Positions 1 to 8,132 of a stretch of DNA of 64,000 nucleotides are shown piece after piece. Source of the stretch: Clostridiales bacterium. GTDB taxonomy: Bacteria > Bacillota > Clostridia > Lachnospirales > Lachnospiraceae. The position numbers and the translations under genes were made by a program. A model generated the notes under the pieces. That model was not told the DNA's origin. It did not search any database and worked only from the letters and a program-made list of their open reading frames with translations. The first letter of the stretch is position 1, and each line of letters begins with the position of its first letter. The stretch lies in the NCBI GenBank assembly GCA_012520645.1, contig JAAYNV010000027.1, positions 62,001 through 126,000 of the forward strand, written 5' to 3'.

Positions 1-87
1 ATGTCCGTTTGAATCCTGACAACGATAGTGTTGGAAGGGAAAAAGTTTGGTTCCTCTCTGTAGATTTTCGCGTAGTTTAGATTTCAT
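1..87 (-). CDS. AraC-family transcriptional regulator, N-terminal fragment (runs off window)
   Basis: Not in the ORF track because the window cuts it. Reading the minus strand from an ATG at 87 gives 29 open codons up to base 1, preceded by an AGAGG ribosome binding site eight bases upstream. The start of the peptide (MKSKLRENLQRG, then TKLFPFQHY) resembles the N-terminal cupin-like arm of AraC-type regulators of Lachnospiraceae, where a short charged helix is followed by a FPF-xxY segment. It is divergent from the MATE exporter, so it could control it. The DNA-binding domain lies outside the window, so the family call is an inference; that this is a real coding start is more certain. Confidence 0.55.
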   Translation of the reverse strand, partial: MKSKLRENLQRGTKLFPFQHYRCQDSNGH

Positions 88-256
88 AAAAGGACCTCTT
101 TAATCTGAATATAGTGTTATTTAGTATAAAGATAGTACAAGAATATACAGAATGTCAAGAATATAATAACATAGGTATGCAGAAAGGGCGTGAAAAAAGA
201 GCCGTATAAAAATAGTGCAGGAACCAAAGAGAAAAAGGAAAGGGCGGAGCAGCAAA
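88..256. other. Divergent intergenic region between AraC-like gene and MATE gene
   Basis: About 170 bases with AT-rich stretches (TATAGTGTTATTTAGTATAAAGATAG) that offer -10-like boxes in both directions. No clear operator repeat could be identified. Confidence 0.4.
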
Positions 257-1642
257 ATGGCAAAGAATGCGACAAGGGATATGACGGTCGGATCACCGAT
301 GAAATTGATTTTGGGATTTTCGGTACCGCTGTTGATGGGGTTTTTATTTCAGCAGTTTTACAGTCTGGTCGATACTGTGATTGTGGGAAAGATTCTGGGT
401 GTGGATGCTTTGGCGGCAGTTGGGTCAACCGGATCGGTCAATTTTATGGTCATAGGGTTCTGTATGGGAGTATGCAGTGGTTTTTCAATTCCAATTGCGC
501 ATATGTTTGGTGCAAAAGACTATGTCGGAATGCGTAAATATGTAGCGAATAGTGTATGGCTTTCCGGTGTCTTTGCAGTGGTTATGACTATTGCGGTATG
601 TGTATTATGCAGAAGTATCCTGGTTTGGATGAAAACACCATCCGATATTATAGAGCAGGCATATGAATATATTTTTATTATTTTTCTGGGTATACCGGTC
701 ACTTATCTTTACAATATGCTGTCTGGTATTATACGTTCGCTGGGAGACGCTAAGACACCGGTCATGTTTCTGGTGATGTCGGCTGTACTCAATATTTTTC
801 TGGATCTGTTTCTGATTCTTGTGATTCCGATGGGAGTAGCAGGAGCAGCATGGGCAACCGTAATCTCACAGGGAGTATCCGGAGTCTGCTGCCTGTTTTA
901 TATGAGAAAGAAATTTGAAATTTTACATATCCGCAAGGAAGAGTGGAAGACAGAGCTGCAGCTGATGAAGAATCTTTGTAATATGGGTATTCCGATGGGG
1001 CTTCAGTATTCGGTTACGGCTATAGGCAGCATTATTTTGCAGACTGCGGTAAATACGCTTGGGTCTTTGGCGGTAGCCAGCATTACGGCAAGTAATAAGA
1101 TTGGCATGTTTTTCTGTTGTCCGTATGATGCAATGGGCTCTACTATGGCAACTTATGGTGGACAGAATGTGGGAGCAAAGAGATTAGACCGTGTGCATCA
1201 AGGCATGAAAGCCTGTGTCCTTTTAGGTGCGGTATATTCGGTTTTTGCATTTGGTGTACTGAGCCTGTTTGGGAAGGATCTGGCACATTTATTTGTAGAT
1301 TCGGCAGATCCAAAGCTGTCTGAACAGGTAGGTCAGTTTTTATTTATCAGTTCCATGTTTTATTTTCCGTTGGCATTGGTGAATATTGTCCGCTTCATGA
1401 TTCAGGGATTAGGATTTTCGAAATTTGCAATATTGGCAGGTGTCTGTGAGATGGTGGCAAGAGCACTGGCGGGTTTTTTACTTGTTCCGAGATTTGGGTT
1501 TATTGCAGCGTGCTATGCCAGTCCGTTGGCATGGATTTTGGCGGATCTGTTCCTGATTCCTGCATATTTTCATGTTATGAAGCGGTTGAGCCGGATGTTC
1601 GGTCTGGAAGAGGGTACAAGGCAGTACTGTAAAAGTGTATAA
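257..1642 (+). CDS. MATE family multidrug/toxin efflux transporter
   Basis: A 461-residue polytopic membrane protein of the MATE (multi antimicrobial extrusion) family, which exports drugs or metabolites in exchange for Na+ or H+. The N-terminus has the family pattern (MTVGSP, then FSVPLLMGFLFQQFYSLVDTV) and VGxxALAAVG follows; a second half with the same layout begins near residue 240, giving the usual twelve helices in two bundles. I chose ATG 257 rather than the GTG at 215 because a GGAAAGGGCGG stretch precedes it and MATE N-termini are short. It is divergent from an AraC-type regulator at 1-87. Substrate unknown. A second, distinct MATE gene lies at 10820. Confidence 0.93.
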   Translation: MAKNATRDMTVGSPMKLILGFSVPLLMGFLFQQFYSLVDTVIVGKILGVDALAAVGSTGSVNFMVIGFCMGVCSGFSIPIAHMFGAKDYVGMRKYVANSVWLSGVFAVVMTIAVCVLCRSILVWMKTPSDIIEQAYEYIFIIFLGIPVTYLYNMLSGIIRSLGDAKTPVMFLVMSAVLNIFLDLFLILVIPMGVAGAAWATVISQGVSGVCCLFYMRKKFEILHIRKEEWKTELQLMKNLCNMGIPMGLQYSVTAIGSIILQTAVNTLGSLAVASITASNKIGMFFCCPYDAMGSTMATYGGQNVGAKRLDRVHQGMKACVLLGAVYSVFAFGVLSLFGKDLAHLFVDSADPKLSEQVGQFLFISSMFYFPLALVNIVRFMIQGLGFSKFAILAGVCEMVARALAGFLLVPRFGFIAACYASPLAWILADLFLIPAYFHVMKRLSRMFGLEEGTRQYCKSV

Positions 1643-1644
1643 AA

Positions 1645-1935
1645 CAACAACGATATGCCATGCACAGGGCATAGGAAATTTAAATATTTCCGGCGTGGAT
1701 AAGCATAGAAAATATTACTATTTGAAGCGTATCAAAAGAAGAAGCAGATGGGATGATAGCGTCCATGAATGAGGTGGAGCTTCTTTCCGTCAGGGATAAA
1801 AAAACTATTGAACGGGAATATAGGGAGACGATACAGAAAAATGACTGCATGGAGTGGATTCGACTGATCAAGACCATACAGTACCGTAAAAAGAGGCGGA
1901 ATCAAAATGGAATTGTGGTAAAGTACATCGGATAG
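1645..1935 (+). pseudogene. Decayed CarD-like transcriptional regulator with internal deletion
   Basis: Two reading frames carry pieces of one protein. Frame one, from about 1653, reads IGNLNISGVDKHRKYYYLK, the N-terminal CarD/TRCF-like segment of clostridial CarD regulators. After about 1725 the frame changes and the ORF ending at 1935 reads VSKEEADGMIASM, then an EREYRE and WIRLIKTIQYRKK stretch, which is the helical C-terminal part of the same family. The middle section, about 30 residues in intact relatives, is missing, and the protein ends early after KYIG. No good start codon or RBS precedes the first piece. CarD-like proteins bind RNA polymerase beta and tune promoter opening. Family assignment is from memory of the motif pattern. 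Confidence 0.68.
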
Positions 1936-1987
1936 TGCTATACTGTTTTGAAAGGAATATTTCAGAAGAGAGAATGGAGGAGAACGG

Positions 1988-2869
1988 ATGATTTATAAGG
2001 CAGAAAATGAAAAACTTGTCATTCAGGTCAATTCGCTTGGTGCAGAGCTTTGTTCGGTAGTGGATAAGGAAAGCGGAAGGGAGTATATGTGGAGCGGAGA
2101 TCCGGCTTATTGGAGCGGAATTTCCCCAGTATTGTTTCCGTTTATTGGCTGTCTGAAAAATGGCGGCTATCGTTATGAAGGAAAAGAATATGAGATCGGA
2201 AAGCATGGATTTGCCAGACGTATGGAATTTACCTGCAGCGGGCAGGAGCAGGATGCACTCTGGTTTACCCTGATGGACACGGAGGAAACCCAAAAGAGTT
2301 ATCCCTTTGCTTTTTGTCTGGAAGCGGGGTATGTATTGAGAGAGAAGACAATACAGGTAAAATGGCGTGTGACAAATCGGGATGAGAAAGAGATGTATTT
2401 TGCTTTGGGCGGACATCCGGCATTCGTATGTCCTCCGGCTTATCAGGAGGGAAATAGGACAGAATGCAGCATTTTGTTTGAAGGAAAGGAACGTATCGAA
2501 AGTGAGCGGATTGGGACGGATGGATTGATTATCGAAGGACATAATACCTATGAGCTTGAGCAGGGTATTCTGCCTGTTACGACAGGGATTTTTGATGGGG
2601 ATGCACTGGTACTGGATAACAGTCAGGTAAAGAAGATTTCTCTGTGTGATAAGGATAAGCAGCCTTATGTCAGTGTGATTTTTGATACGCCGTATGTCGG
2701 AGTCTGGTCTAAGCCGCAGGATGATGCCACTTATATCTGTATTGAGCCGTGGTATGGACGGTGTGACAGCAGTAATTTTGAAGGAGAACTTTCGGAGCGT
2801 CCATGGGGCAGAAAACTTTCACAAGGAGCGTGCTTTGAGGCTGGCTACGAAATCTGCATAGAGAAATAA
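1988..2869 (+). CDS. Aldose 1-epimerase family protein (LacX-like)
   Basis: A 293-residue galactose-mutarotase-fold protein. The pattern KHGFAR near residue 73 and GGHPAF near residue 141 are the two histidine motifs of the LacX branch of aldose 1-epimerases, which interconvert alpha and beta anomers of hexoses; a C-terminal IEPWYG stretch with the catalytic-type Glu also fits. ATG 1988 has GGAGGAGAACGG directly upstream. It stands alone between the CarD remnant and a converging transporter gene, sharing the terminator at 2912-2959. The true substrate in this subgroup is not known. Confidence 0.9.
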   Translation: MIYKAENEKLVIQVNSLGAELCSVVDKESGREYMWSGDPAYWSGISPVLFPFIGCLKNGGYRYEGKEYEIGKHGFARRMEFTCSGQEQDALWFTLMDTEETQKSYPFAFCLEAGYVLREKTIQVKWRVTNRDEKEMYFALGGHPAFVCPPAYQEGNRTECSILFEGKERIESERIGTDGLIIEGHNTYELEQGILPVTTGIFDGDALVLDNSQVKKISLCDKDKQPYVSVIFDTPYVGVWSKPQDDATYICIEPWYGRCDSSNFEGELSERPWGRKLSQGACFEAGYEICIEK

Positions 2870-2911
2870 GTGTAGTAAAATAAGAGAATACAGCAAGAGA
2901 AAGACTTATAA

Positions 2912-2959
2912 AAAATCCGTATGAAGAATCAAAAGGAAAGATTCTTCATACGGATTTTT
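2912..2959. terminator. Bidirectional rho-independent terminator between epimerase and NSS transporter
   Basis: A 19-bp perfect inverted repeat (AAAATCCGTATGAAGAATC and its complement) around a 9-base loop, with A-rich and T-rich flanks, sits between two converging genes, so it can end transcription from both sides. Confidence 0.9.
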
Positions 2960-2969
2960 ATACACTTGT

Positions 2970-4326
2970 TTATAAAGTGTTAATGCCAAAAGCATTTGCA
3001 ATGGAACTAAGTAAGATCAGCACAATCAGAATCGGAGCGATATACTTAATCAAAACCGTGTAGATCTTTTTGCTTTTGAATGGAGCGGACTTTTCGACTT
3101 CGTCCACGATTGCAGAAGGTTTGATGACAAAACCTACAAAAACACAGGTGAAAAATGCAACAACAGGCATTAATATACTGTTGCTGATAAAGTCAAAGAA
3201 GTCCAGGAAGCACATTCCAAGAAGCGTGATGCCGGACCATATGCCAAACCCGAGTGAGGAGGGAAGGGCAATGATAATCGCAGCGCCTAATACGATCAGG
3301 CAGGTTGTCATACGTTTTAAATGGAACTTGTCCTGTACAATGGATACGATTGTTTCCATCAGGGAGATGGAGGAGGTCAGTGCTGCAAACAGTACCAGAA
3401 CAAAAAACACAAGTCCAATGACGTTTCCGAATTTCATACTGGCAAAGACATTTGGCAGTGTAATGAACATCAGGCTTGGCCCGGAGGAAAGGACAGACTG
3501 GTCTCCGCCTGAAAAAGCAAAAACAGATGGAATAATAATCAGTCCTGCCACAAACGCAATTCCGGTATCAAACAGTTCAATGTTGCGCACAGAAGACTCT
3601 ACATTTTCGGAATCCGGTACATAGGAGCCGTAGGTGATCATAATACCCATGGCAAGAGACATGGAATAAAACAACTGTCCCATGGCAGCCAGAAGTCCGT
3701 TAAAAGAAAAGCGCGAGAAATCCGGTTTGATATAATAAAGGACTCCATCCATAGCGCCCGGAATGGTCAGCACATAGACCGCAATTCCGATAGAGAGCAG
3801 TACGAGTATTGGCATCAGGAACTTGCTGGCTTTTTCCACTCCTTTTTCCACACCCATCATAACAATGATTGCAGTTGCAGCGATAAACACTGCAAGCCAT
3901 AGAACGGGTTCTGCGGATTTGCTGATAAAGCCGGTAAAGAAGCTGCTGTCCGTAGCAAAACCTCCCTGTCCGGTCAGATAGACTGTAAAATATTTCGTTA
4001 CCCAGCCGCCGATCACACAGTAATAGGGAAAAATGATGATCGGTACAAGACTTGCCAGTATGCCCAGGAAGGAAAACTTTTTATTCAGGCAGGAAAAAGC
4101 ATAAAGAGCACTTTTTTTGGTTTTACGGCCGATTGCAATTTCCGTAATCATCAAACAGAAACCAAAGGTAACTGTCAGTAACAGATACAGGAAAAGAAAA
4201 GTTCCTCCTCCGTATTTTGCAGCCAGATATGGGAAACGCCAGATGTTTCCGAGTCCGACTGCAGAACCTGCCGCAGCCAGAACAAAACCGATGCGGCTTG
4301 AAAAATTATTTTTTTTTCTCTTTCAT
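2970..4326 (-). CDS. Sodium-dependent neurotransmitter-symporter (NSS/SNF) family transporter, 5' frame broken in A9 tract
   Basis: NSS family proteins import amino acids or related solutes with Na+. The ORF track gives only 394 residues from an internal Met at 4154. Upstream, the same frame continues without a stop through SSRIGFVLAAAGSAVGLGNIW and RFPYLAAKYGGGTF, the diagnostic TM1 of the family, which binds Na+ and substrate. A well-placed ATG at 4326 with an AAGGGG site starts MKEKK, but a run of nine A (plus-strand T at 4309-4317) puts TAA in frame after six codons; with eight A it would read MKEKKNNFSSRIG and give a normal 451-residue protein. In the present frame no ordinary start codon exists before TM1. 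This is either a real +1 frameshift, a phase-variable tract, a case of slippage, or a sequencing error. Confidence 0.88.
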
Positions 4327-4425
4327 TTTGATAAAACCCCTTATGTTAAAATTTATTACTAATAAAAATTAATTTTACCATAAATTAACATAGAAAGAAA
4401 GCTCGGAAAAAACATTCGAATTCTA

Positions 4426-4453
4426 TTGACAAAACATATAAAAGATATATAAT
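4426..4453 (+). promoter_or_regulatory. Sigma-A type promoter of the metal operon
   Basis: TTGACA at 4426-4431 and a perfect TATAAT at 4448-4453, 16 bp apart, stand 45 bp before the repressor start. The operator listed next begins 4 bp after the -10. Confidence 0.85.
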
Positions 4454-4457
4454 GAAC

Positions 4458-4477
4458 ATATGAACAATAATTCATAT
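4458..4477. promoter_or_regulatory. SmtB/CzrA-type operator
   Basis: A perfect inverted repeat ATATGAA-N6-TTCATAT. It matches the 12-2-12 type operators (ATATGAACANNNNTTCATAT family) bound by SmtB, CzrA and CadC repressors. It covers the expected transcription start, so a bound repressor would block the promoter, and it lies just upstream of the gene for such a repressor. Confidence 0.85.
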
Positions 4478-4498
4478 GAAAAATGGAGGAGTGAAAGG

Positions 4499-4867
4499 AT
4501 GAAGTTTGAGAAGGAACCGGTAGAGCAGTGCGAATATATACATGTGCATGATGAAATGGTCGAGAAGGTCAATGCCCAGATGCCAGATGAGGAACAGCTT
4601 TATGATCTGGCAGATTTCTTCAAGGTGTTTGCGGATTCTACCAGAATTAAAATCCTGTATGTGCTGCTCTGTTCGGAGATGTGTGTCTGCGATCTGGCGC
4701 AGATTCTGAATATGTCTCAGTCAGCGATTTCCCATCAGCTTAGAACCTTGAAGCAGATGGATCTGGTTAGAAATCGCAGGGAAGGAAAGACTATTTTTTA
4801 TTCCCTGTCAGACGGACATATTAAGACCATTTTAAGTCAGGGACTGGATCATATTGAAGAGGATTAA
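4499..4867 (+). CDS. ArsR/SmtB-family metal-responsive repressor (CadC/SmtB-like)
   Basis: A 122-residue winged-helix repressor that leaves DNA when it binds metal. Start chosen at ATG 4499 (GGAGG, 9-base spacing), not the upstream ATG at 4460, which lies inside the operator. Two potential metal sites are readable. The alpha-3 pair CVCDLA (residues about 61-66), together with an N-terminal Cys and His residues, resembles the thiolate site of CadC/ArsR. The C-terminal SDGHIKTILSQGLDHIEE has Asp, His, His and Glu at the spacing of the SmtB alpha-5 zinc site. The recognition helix is SQSAISHQLRTLKQ. It is the first gene of the packed metal operon, so autoregulation is likely. Zn, Cd, Pb or Co are candidate inducers. 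Confidence 0.92.
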   Translation: MKFEKEPVEQCEYIHVHDEMVEKVNAQMPDEEQLYDLADFFKVFADSTRIKILYVLLCSEMCVCDLAQILNMSQSAISHQLRTLKQMDLVRNRREGKTIFYSLSDGHIKTILSQGLDHIEED

Positions 4868-4898
4868 AAAACGGAAATGTAAAAAGGAGGATGTGACA

Positions 4899-5120
4899 AT
4901 GAAAAAAACTTATATTTTAGAGGATCTGGATTGTGCACACTGCGCGGCAAAAATAGAGACTGCGGTCGGAAAGCTGGACGGGGTGGAAAAATGTACCTTA
5001 ACATTTCTGACACAGAAGCTGGTGATTGAGGCAGAAGAGGAAAAAATTCCGGCGATCACAAAGGAAATTAAGAAGATTGTGAAAAAAACAGAACCGGATG
5101 TGACCGTCATAGAGAAATAG
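4899..5120 (+). CDS. Heavy-metal-associated (HMA) domain protein, metal chaperone
   Basis: A 73-residue single ferredoxin-like HMA domain. The metal site is DCAHCAAK near residues 10-17, where the family often has MTCxxC; Asp in place of Met-Thr is frequent in domains that serve Zn/Cd pumps. Start at ATG 4899 after AAAAGGAGG. It lies 31 bp after the repressor gene and 19 bp before an ATPase that lacks its own N-terminal HMA domain, so it probably acts as that pump's detached metal-binding module. Confidence 0.9.
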   Translation: MKKTYILEDLDCAHCAAKIETAVGKLDGVEKCTLTFLTQKLVIEAEEEKIPAITKEIKKIVKKTEPDVTVIEK

Positions 5121-5139
5121 GTGCAGGGGATGACAGATT

Positions 5140-7032
5140 ATGACAAAAAAGTTGAAAAAGAGAATTAAAAGAATTCTGGCAGGCGCAGCAGTGATGATCG
5201 GCGCTGTCGTCATAGAGAAACTGACAGGCGATATGTATCCATATGTTGTGTTTAGCCTGTTTCTTGCTGCCTATGTGATTGCAGGCGGTGATGTGGTGAA
5301 AAACGCGGTGGTCAATATCGGTCACGGTCAGGTTTTTGATGAAAACTTTCTGATGACACTTGCTACGGTGGGAGCGTTTTTTGTAGGAGACTATTCCGAA
5401 GCGGTAGCGGTTATGTTGTTCTATCAGGTGGGAGAATGTTTTCAGTCCTATGCCGTGAATAAATCCCGCAAGTCCATTACAGCGCTGATGGAAATCCGTC
5501 CGGACTATGCAAATGTCATACGGGACGGTAATGAGGAGACGGTAGATCCTGAGGAGGTAGCGGTAGGCGAACTGATCCGGGTTAAGGCAGGAGAGAGGAT
5601 ACCTTTGGATGGCATCATACGGAATGGCAATTCATCGCTGGATACGATGGCACTGACCGGAGAGAGTATTCCACGGGAGGTATTGTGCGGAGATGAGGTC
5701 ATAAGCGGTTGTGTCAATCTGCAGGGGGTGCTGGAAATTGAGGTGACAAAGGAGTTTTCGGATTCTACTGTATCCAAGATTTTGAATCTGGTGGAAAGTG
5801 CCGGCAGCAGAAAGGCAGAGGCAGAAAACTTTATTACAAAATTTGCGAGGTATTATACGCCCATTGTTGCGGTCTGCGCATTACTGTTAGCGATTCTTCC
5901 GCCGACTGTGCTCGGTGCAGCACAGGGGCATATGGCAGCGGGAAATATCTGGTCTGACTGGATTTACCGTGCTTTGACCTTCCTTGTGATCTCCTGTCCC
6001 TGTGCACTGGTTATCAGTATTCCGCTTAGCTTTTTCGGGGGACTGGGAGGTGCCAGCAAAAACGGTATTTTAATTAAGGGAAGCAACTATCTGGAGGCGC
6101 TTGCCACAGCAGAAGTAGTTGTTATGGATAAGACCGGTACACTGACCAAGGGAACCTTTGGTGTAAAGAATGTGACTGTAGCAGAGAAAGCAGACTGCTC
6201 TGCGGATCGACTGTTAGAGCTTGCTGCGTATGCAGAGAGTTATTCGAATCATCCTATTTCCCAATCGCTTCTGGAGGCATATGGAAAGGAAGTGGACGCT
6301 TCCAGGATCGGAAAGGCAGAGGAAATAGCCGGGCATGGAGTACACGTCTTTGTAGACGGAAAGGAAATTTATGCTGGAAACAGCAGACTGATGGAACAGC
6401 AGGGGATTTTTTATGAGGCAGTCAGAGAGACAGGAACCGTTGTTTATATAGCCTGTGATGGCATTTATCTCGGCTATATTCTGATTGCAGATGAATTGAA
6501 GGAGGATGCGGCGGATGCCGTAAGGGGACTTAAGGAAGCGGGAATCAAAAAGCTGGTGATGCTCACCGGAGACCGGAAGGAAACGGCACAGGAAGTGGCA
6601 GGGAAGCTCGGAATTACTGAAGTACATGCGGAGCTTCTGCCTGGGGATAAAGTGGACCGGATGGAAGAACTGATGCAGTCCAAATCAGAAAAAGGAAAGC
6701 TTTTATTTGTCGGAGACGGCATCAATGATGCACCGGTGTTAGCAAGAGCCGATATTGGAATTGCCATGGGCGGGCTTGGTTCGGATGCTGCAATTGAAGC
6801 GGCAGACATTGTCATCATGACGGACGAGCCGTCCAAGATTGCAAGGGCGATGCAAATATCCGTAAAGACACTTGCAATTGTCAGACAGAATATTATCTTT
6901 GCCCTTTCAGTAAAAATTCTGGTGCTTTTGCTTGCGGCTGCCGGTCTGGCTTCCATGTGGGCAGCTGTTTTTGCAGATGTTGGTGTGGCAGTGATTGCCA
7001 TATTGAATGCCATGAGGGCTTTAAAGGCTTAA
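5140..7032 (+). CDS. Heavy-metal P-type ATPase, Zn/Cd/Pb class (ZntA/CadA-like)
   Basis: A 630-residue P1B-type ATPase that exports divalent metal ions at the expense of ATP. Motifs in order: TGES (about 170), the transmembrane CPC metal site SCPCALVIS (about 285), the phosphorylation site DKTGT (about 330), SNHPIS (HP motif) and GDGINDAP (about 526). A Lys in TM7 (FALSVK) and an Asp in TM8 (FADVGV) match the residues that define Zn/Cd/Pb pumps such as ZntA, and argue against a Cu pump. It has no N-terminal HMA domain; the preceding 73-residue HMA protein may supply that function. Third gene of the metal operon. Confidence 0.95.
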   Translation: MTKKLKKRIKRILAGAAVMIGAVVIEKLTGDMYPYVVFSLFLAAYVIAGGDVVKNAVVNIGHGQVFDENFLMTLATVGAFFVGDYSEAVAVMLFYQVGECFQSYAVNKSRKSITALMEIRPDYANVIRDGNEETVDPEEVAVGELIRVKAGERIPLDGIIRNGNSSLDTMALTGESIPREVLCGDEVISGCVNLQGVLEIEVTKEFSDSTVSKILNLVESAGSRKAEAENFITKFARYYTPIVAVCALLLAILPPTVLGAAQGHMAAGNIWSDWIYRALTFLVISCPCALVISIPLSFFGGLGGASKNGILIKGSNYLEALATAEVVVMDKTGTLTKGTFGVKNVTVAEKADCSADRLLELAAYAESYSNHPISQSLLEAYGKEVDASRIGKAEEIAGHGVHVFVDGKEIYAGNSRLMEQQGIFYEAVRETGTVVYIACDGIYLGYILIADELKEDAADAVRGLKEAGIKKLVMLTGDRKETAQEVAGKLGITEVHAELLPGDKVDRMEELMQSKSEKGKLLFVGDGINDAPVLARADIGIAMGGLGSDAAIEAADIVIMTDEPSKIARAMQISVKTLAIVRQNIIFALSVKILVLLLAAAGLASMWAAVFADVGVAVIAILNAMRALKA

Positions 7033-7049
7033 AATGAAAAGGGAACAAA

Positions 7050-7619
7050 ATGAAACATGTCCGATTAGAACCCATTCTGAATGGGAAAAATATCATAGAA
7101 ATTCTGGAACGTTTTCGGTTTTCGGAAGAAGATGAAGCATTGCTTATCAGCATTTATGCGGCGGTCAGACCTTTGATCCGGGCAGAAGCATGGTATGAAG
7201 AGACAGAGACTGAAAGGAATTGTATTGTGACACTGGGACGGTACGTGGATGAACTGGAGGACCTGTATCAGAGTGCCGGAGCGATATCGGAGGCATATGG
7301 GTTAGAATGTATTGCCATGGAGCTTTTGAATCAATGCTATGAAAGGCTGGCGGATGAATTTCAGAGATCCTGCGGCTGCCGGATTGCCTCCTTTGCATTT
7401 TACGGGGACGACGGAGTTTTTTCGCCCATGCGAGAGGTACTGGACAACTCCGGACAGAATACGGTACAATGCAGTCGGGCAGGAATGCTGAAACCGAAGA
7501 AAAGTGTGGTTTTTCGGGCAGGGTTAGCAGAAGCCGCAAAATGCGGCAGCAGCAATATCTGCGAAAGCTGCAAAAACCGCTTCTGTCCAAACAGGAAGGA
7601 GAACCAATGCGCGGATTGA
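7050..7619 (+). CDS. Methionine-synthase-activation-domain-like protein (corrinoid related)
   Basis: A 189-residue soluble protein. Its C-terminal half follows the layout of the reactivation domain of cobalamin-dependent methionine synthase and its stand-alone clostridial relatives: a helix with AMELLNQCYERL, then LKPKKSV where relatives have L-T-P-x-KSV, then a closing cysteine cluster CESCKNRFCPNR. The classical SAM-binding RxxxGY loop of MetH is not obvious to me, so enzymatic activity is not claimed. It starts 17 bp after the Zn/Cd ATPase and overlaps the corrinoid adenosyltransferase gene by 13 bases, which suggests coupled expression and a corrinoid-related role. Confidence 0.6.
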   Translation: MKHVRLEPILNGKNIIEILERFRFSEEDEALLISIYAAVRPLIRAEAWYEETETERNCIVTLGRYVDELEDLYQSAGAISEAYGLECIAMELLNQCYERLADEFQRSCGCRIASFAFYGDDGVFSPMREVLDNSGQNTVQCSRAGMLKPKKSVVFRAGLAEAAKCGSSNICESCKNRFCPNRKENQCAD

Positions 7620-8131
7620 TACATTTATATCATGGAGACGGAAAGGGAAAGACAACGGCAGCAGTCGGACTGGCAGTTCGGGCCCTGGGAGCAGGAAAAA
7701 AGATAGTTTTTCTGCAGTGTATGAAGGGAAGTGACACTTCAGAAATTACAGTGCTTCAGAAGCTGTCCGGCATTCAGATTCTGCGGAATACGGAGGATTG
7801 CGGGTTCTATAAAAATATGACGGAGGAACAAAAGCAAAGGATGCGGAGTATGCACGATGACAGTATGAGACATGCGCTGGAACTGATCCGGCGGGAGGAA
7901 TGCGATCTGCTCATACTGGATGAGATCACCTATCCGTTTGCATGGGAACTGATTGACAAGGAGCCGGTTTTAAAATTGTTGAAACATAAACCGGAGGAAT
8001 TGGAAATCGTCATGACAGGCAGAAATCCACAGCCGGAGCTTTTCGAGTGTGCGGACTATATTACGGAAATGTGCTGCAGAAAGCATCCTTATGAAAGAGG
8101 AATTGCAGCCAGAAAGGGCATCGAGTTTTAG
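7607..8131 (+). CDS. cobO: Cob(I)yrinic acid a,c-diamide / corrinoid adenosyltransferase (CobA/BtuR type)
   Basis: A 174-residue P-loop enzyme that transfers the adenosyl group of ATP to the cobalt of corrinoids, the last step in making coenzyme B12. The N-terminus reads [20 protein letters not shown], the variant Walker A of CobA/BtuR/Cob[13 protein letters not shown] is the Walker-B region and the C-terminus keeps [22 protein letters not shown] chose ATG 7607 after AGGAAGGAG, inside the end of the previous gene, rather than the track start at 7469, which is a shadow. It ends 1 bp before the copper ATPase start. Cobalamin genes between two metal pumps are unusual. Confidence 0.92.
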   Translation: MRGLIHLYHGDGKGKTTAAVGLAVRALGAGKKIVFLQCMKGSDTSEITVLQKLSGIQILRNTEDCGFYKNMTEEQKQRMRSMHDDSMRHALELIRREECDLLILDEITYPFAWELIDKEPVLKLLKHKPEELEIVMTGRNPQPELFECADYITEMCCRKHPYERGIAARKGIEF

Positions 8132-8132
8132 G

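Noticed and set aside
190-537. 115-codon ORF overlapping the MATE start, beginning GTGAAAAAAGAG
   Set aside because: It runs out of frame through the conserved MATE N-terminal region and its product has no recognisable pattern.
1868-2542. 224-codon minus-strand ORF opposite the epimerase gene
   Set aside because: Antisense shadow: no RBS, no recognisable motif, and the plus strand encodes a complete conserved enzyme.
3070-3624. 184-codon plus-strand ORF across the NSS transporter
   Set aside because: Shadow of the minus-strand transporter; composition is Thr/Asn/Ser-rich as expected for the complement of a membrane protein gene.
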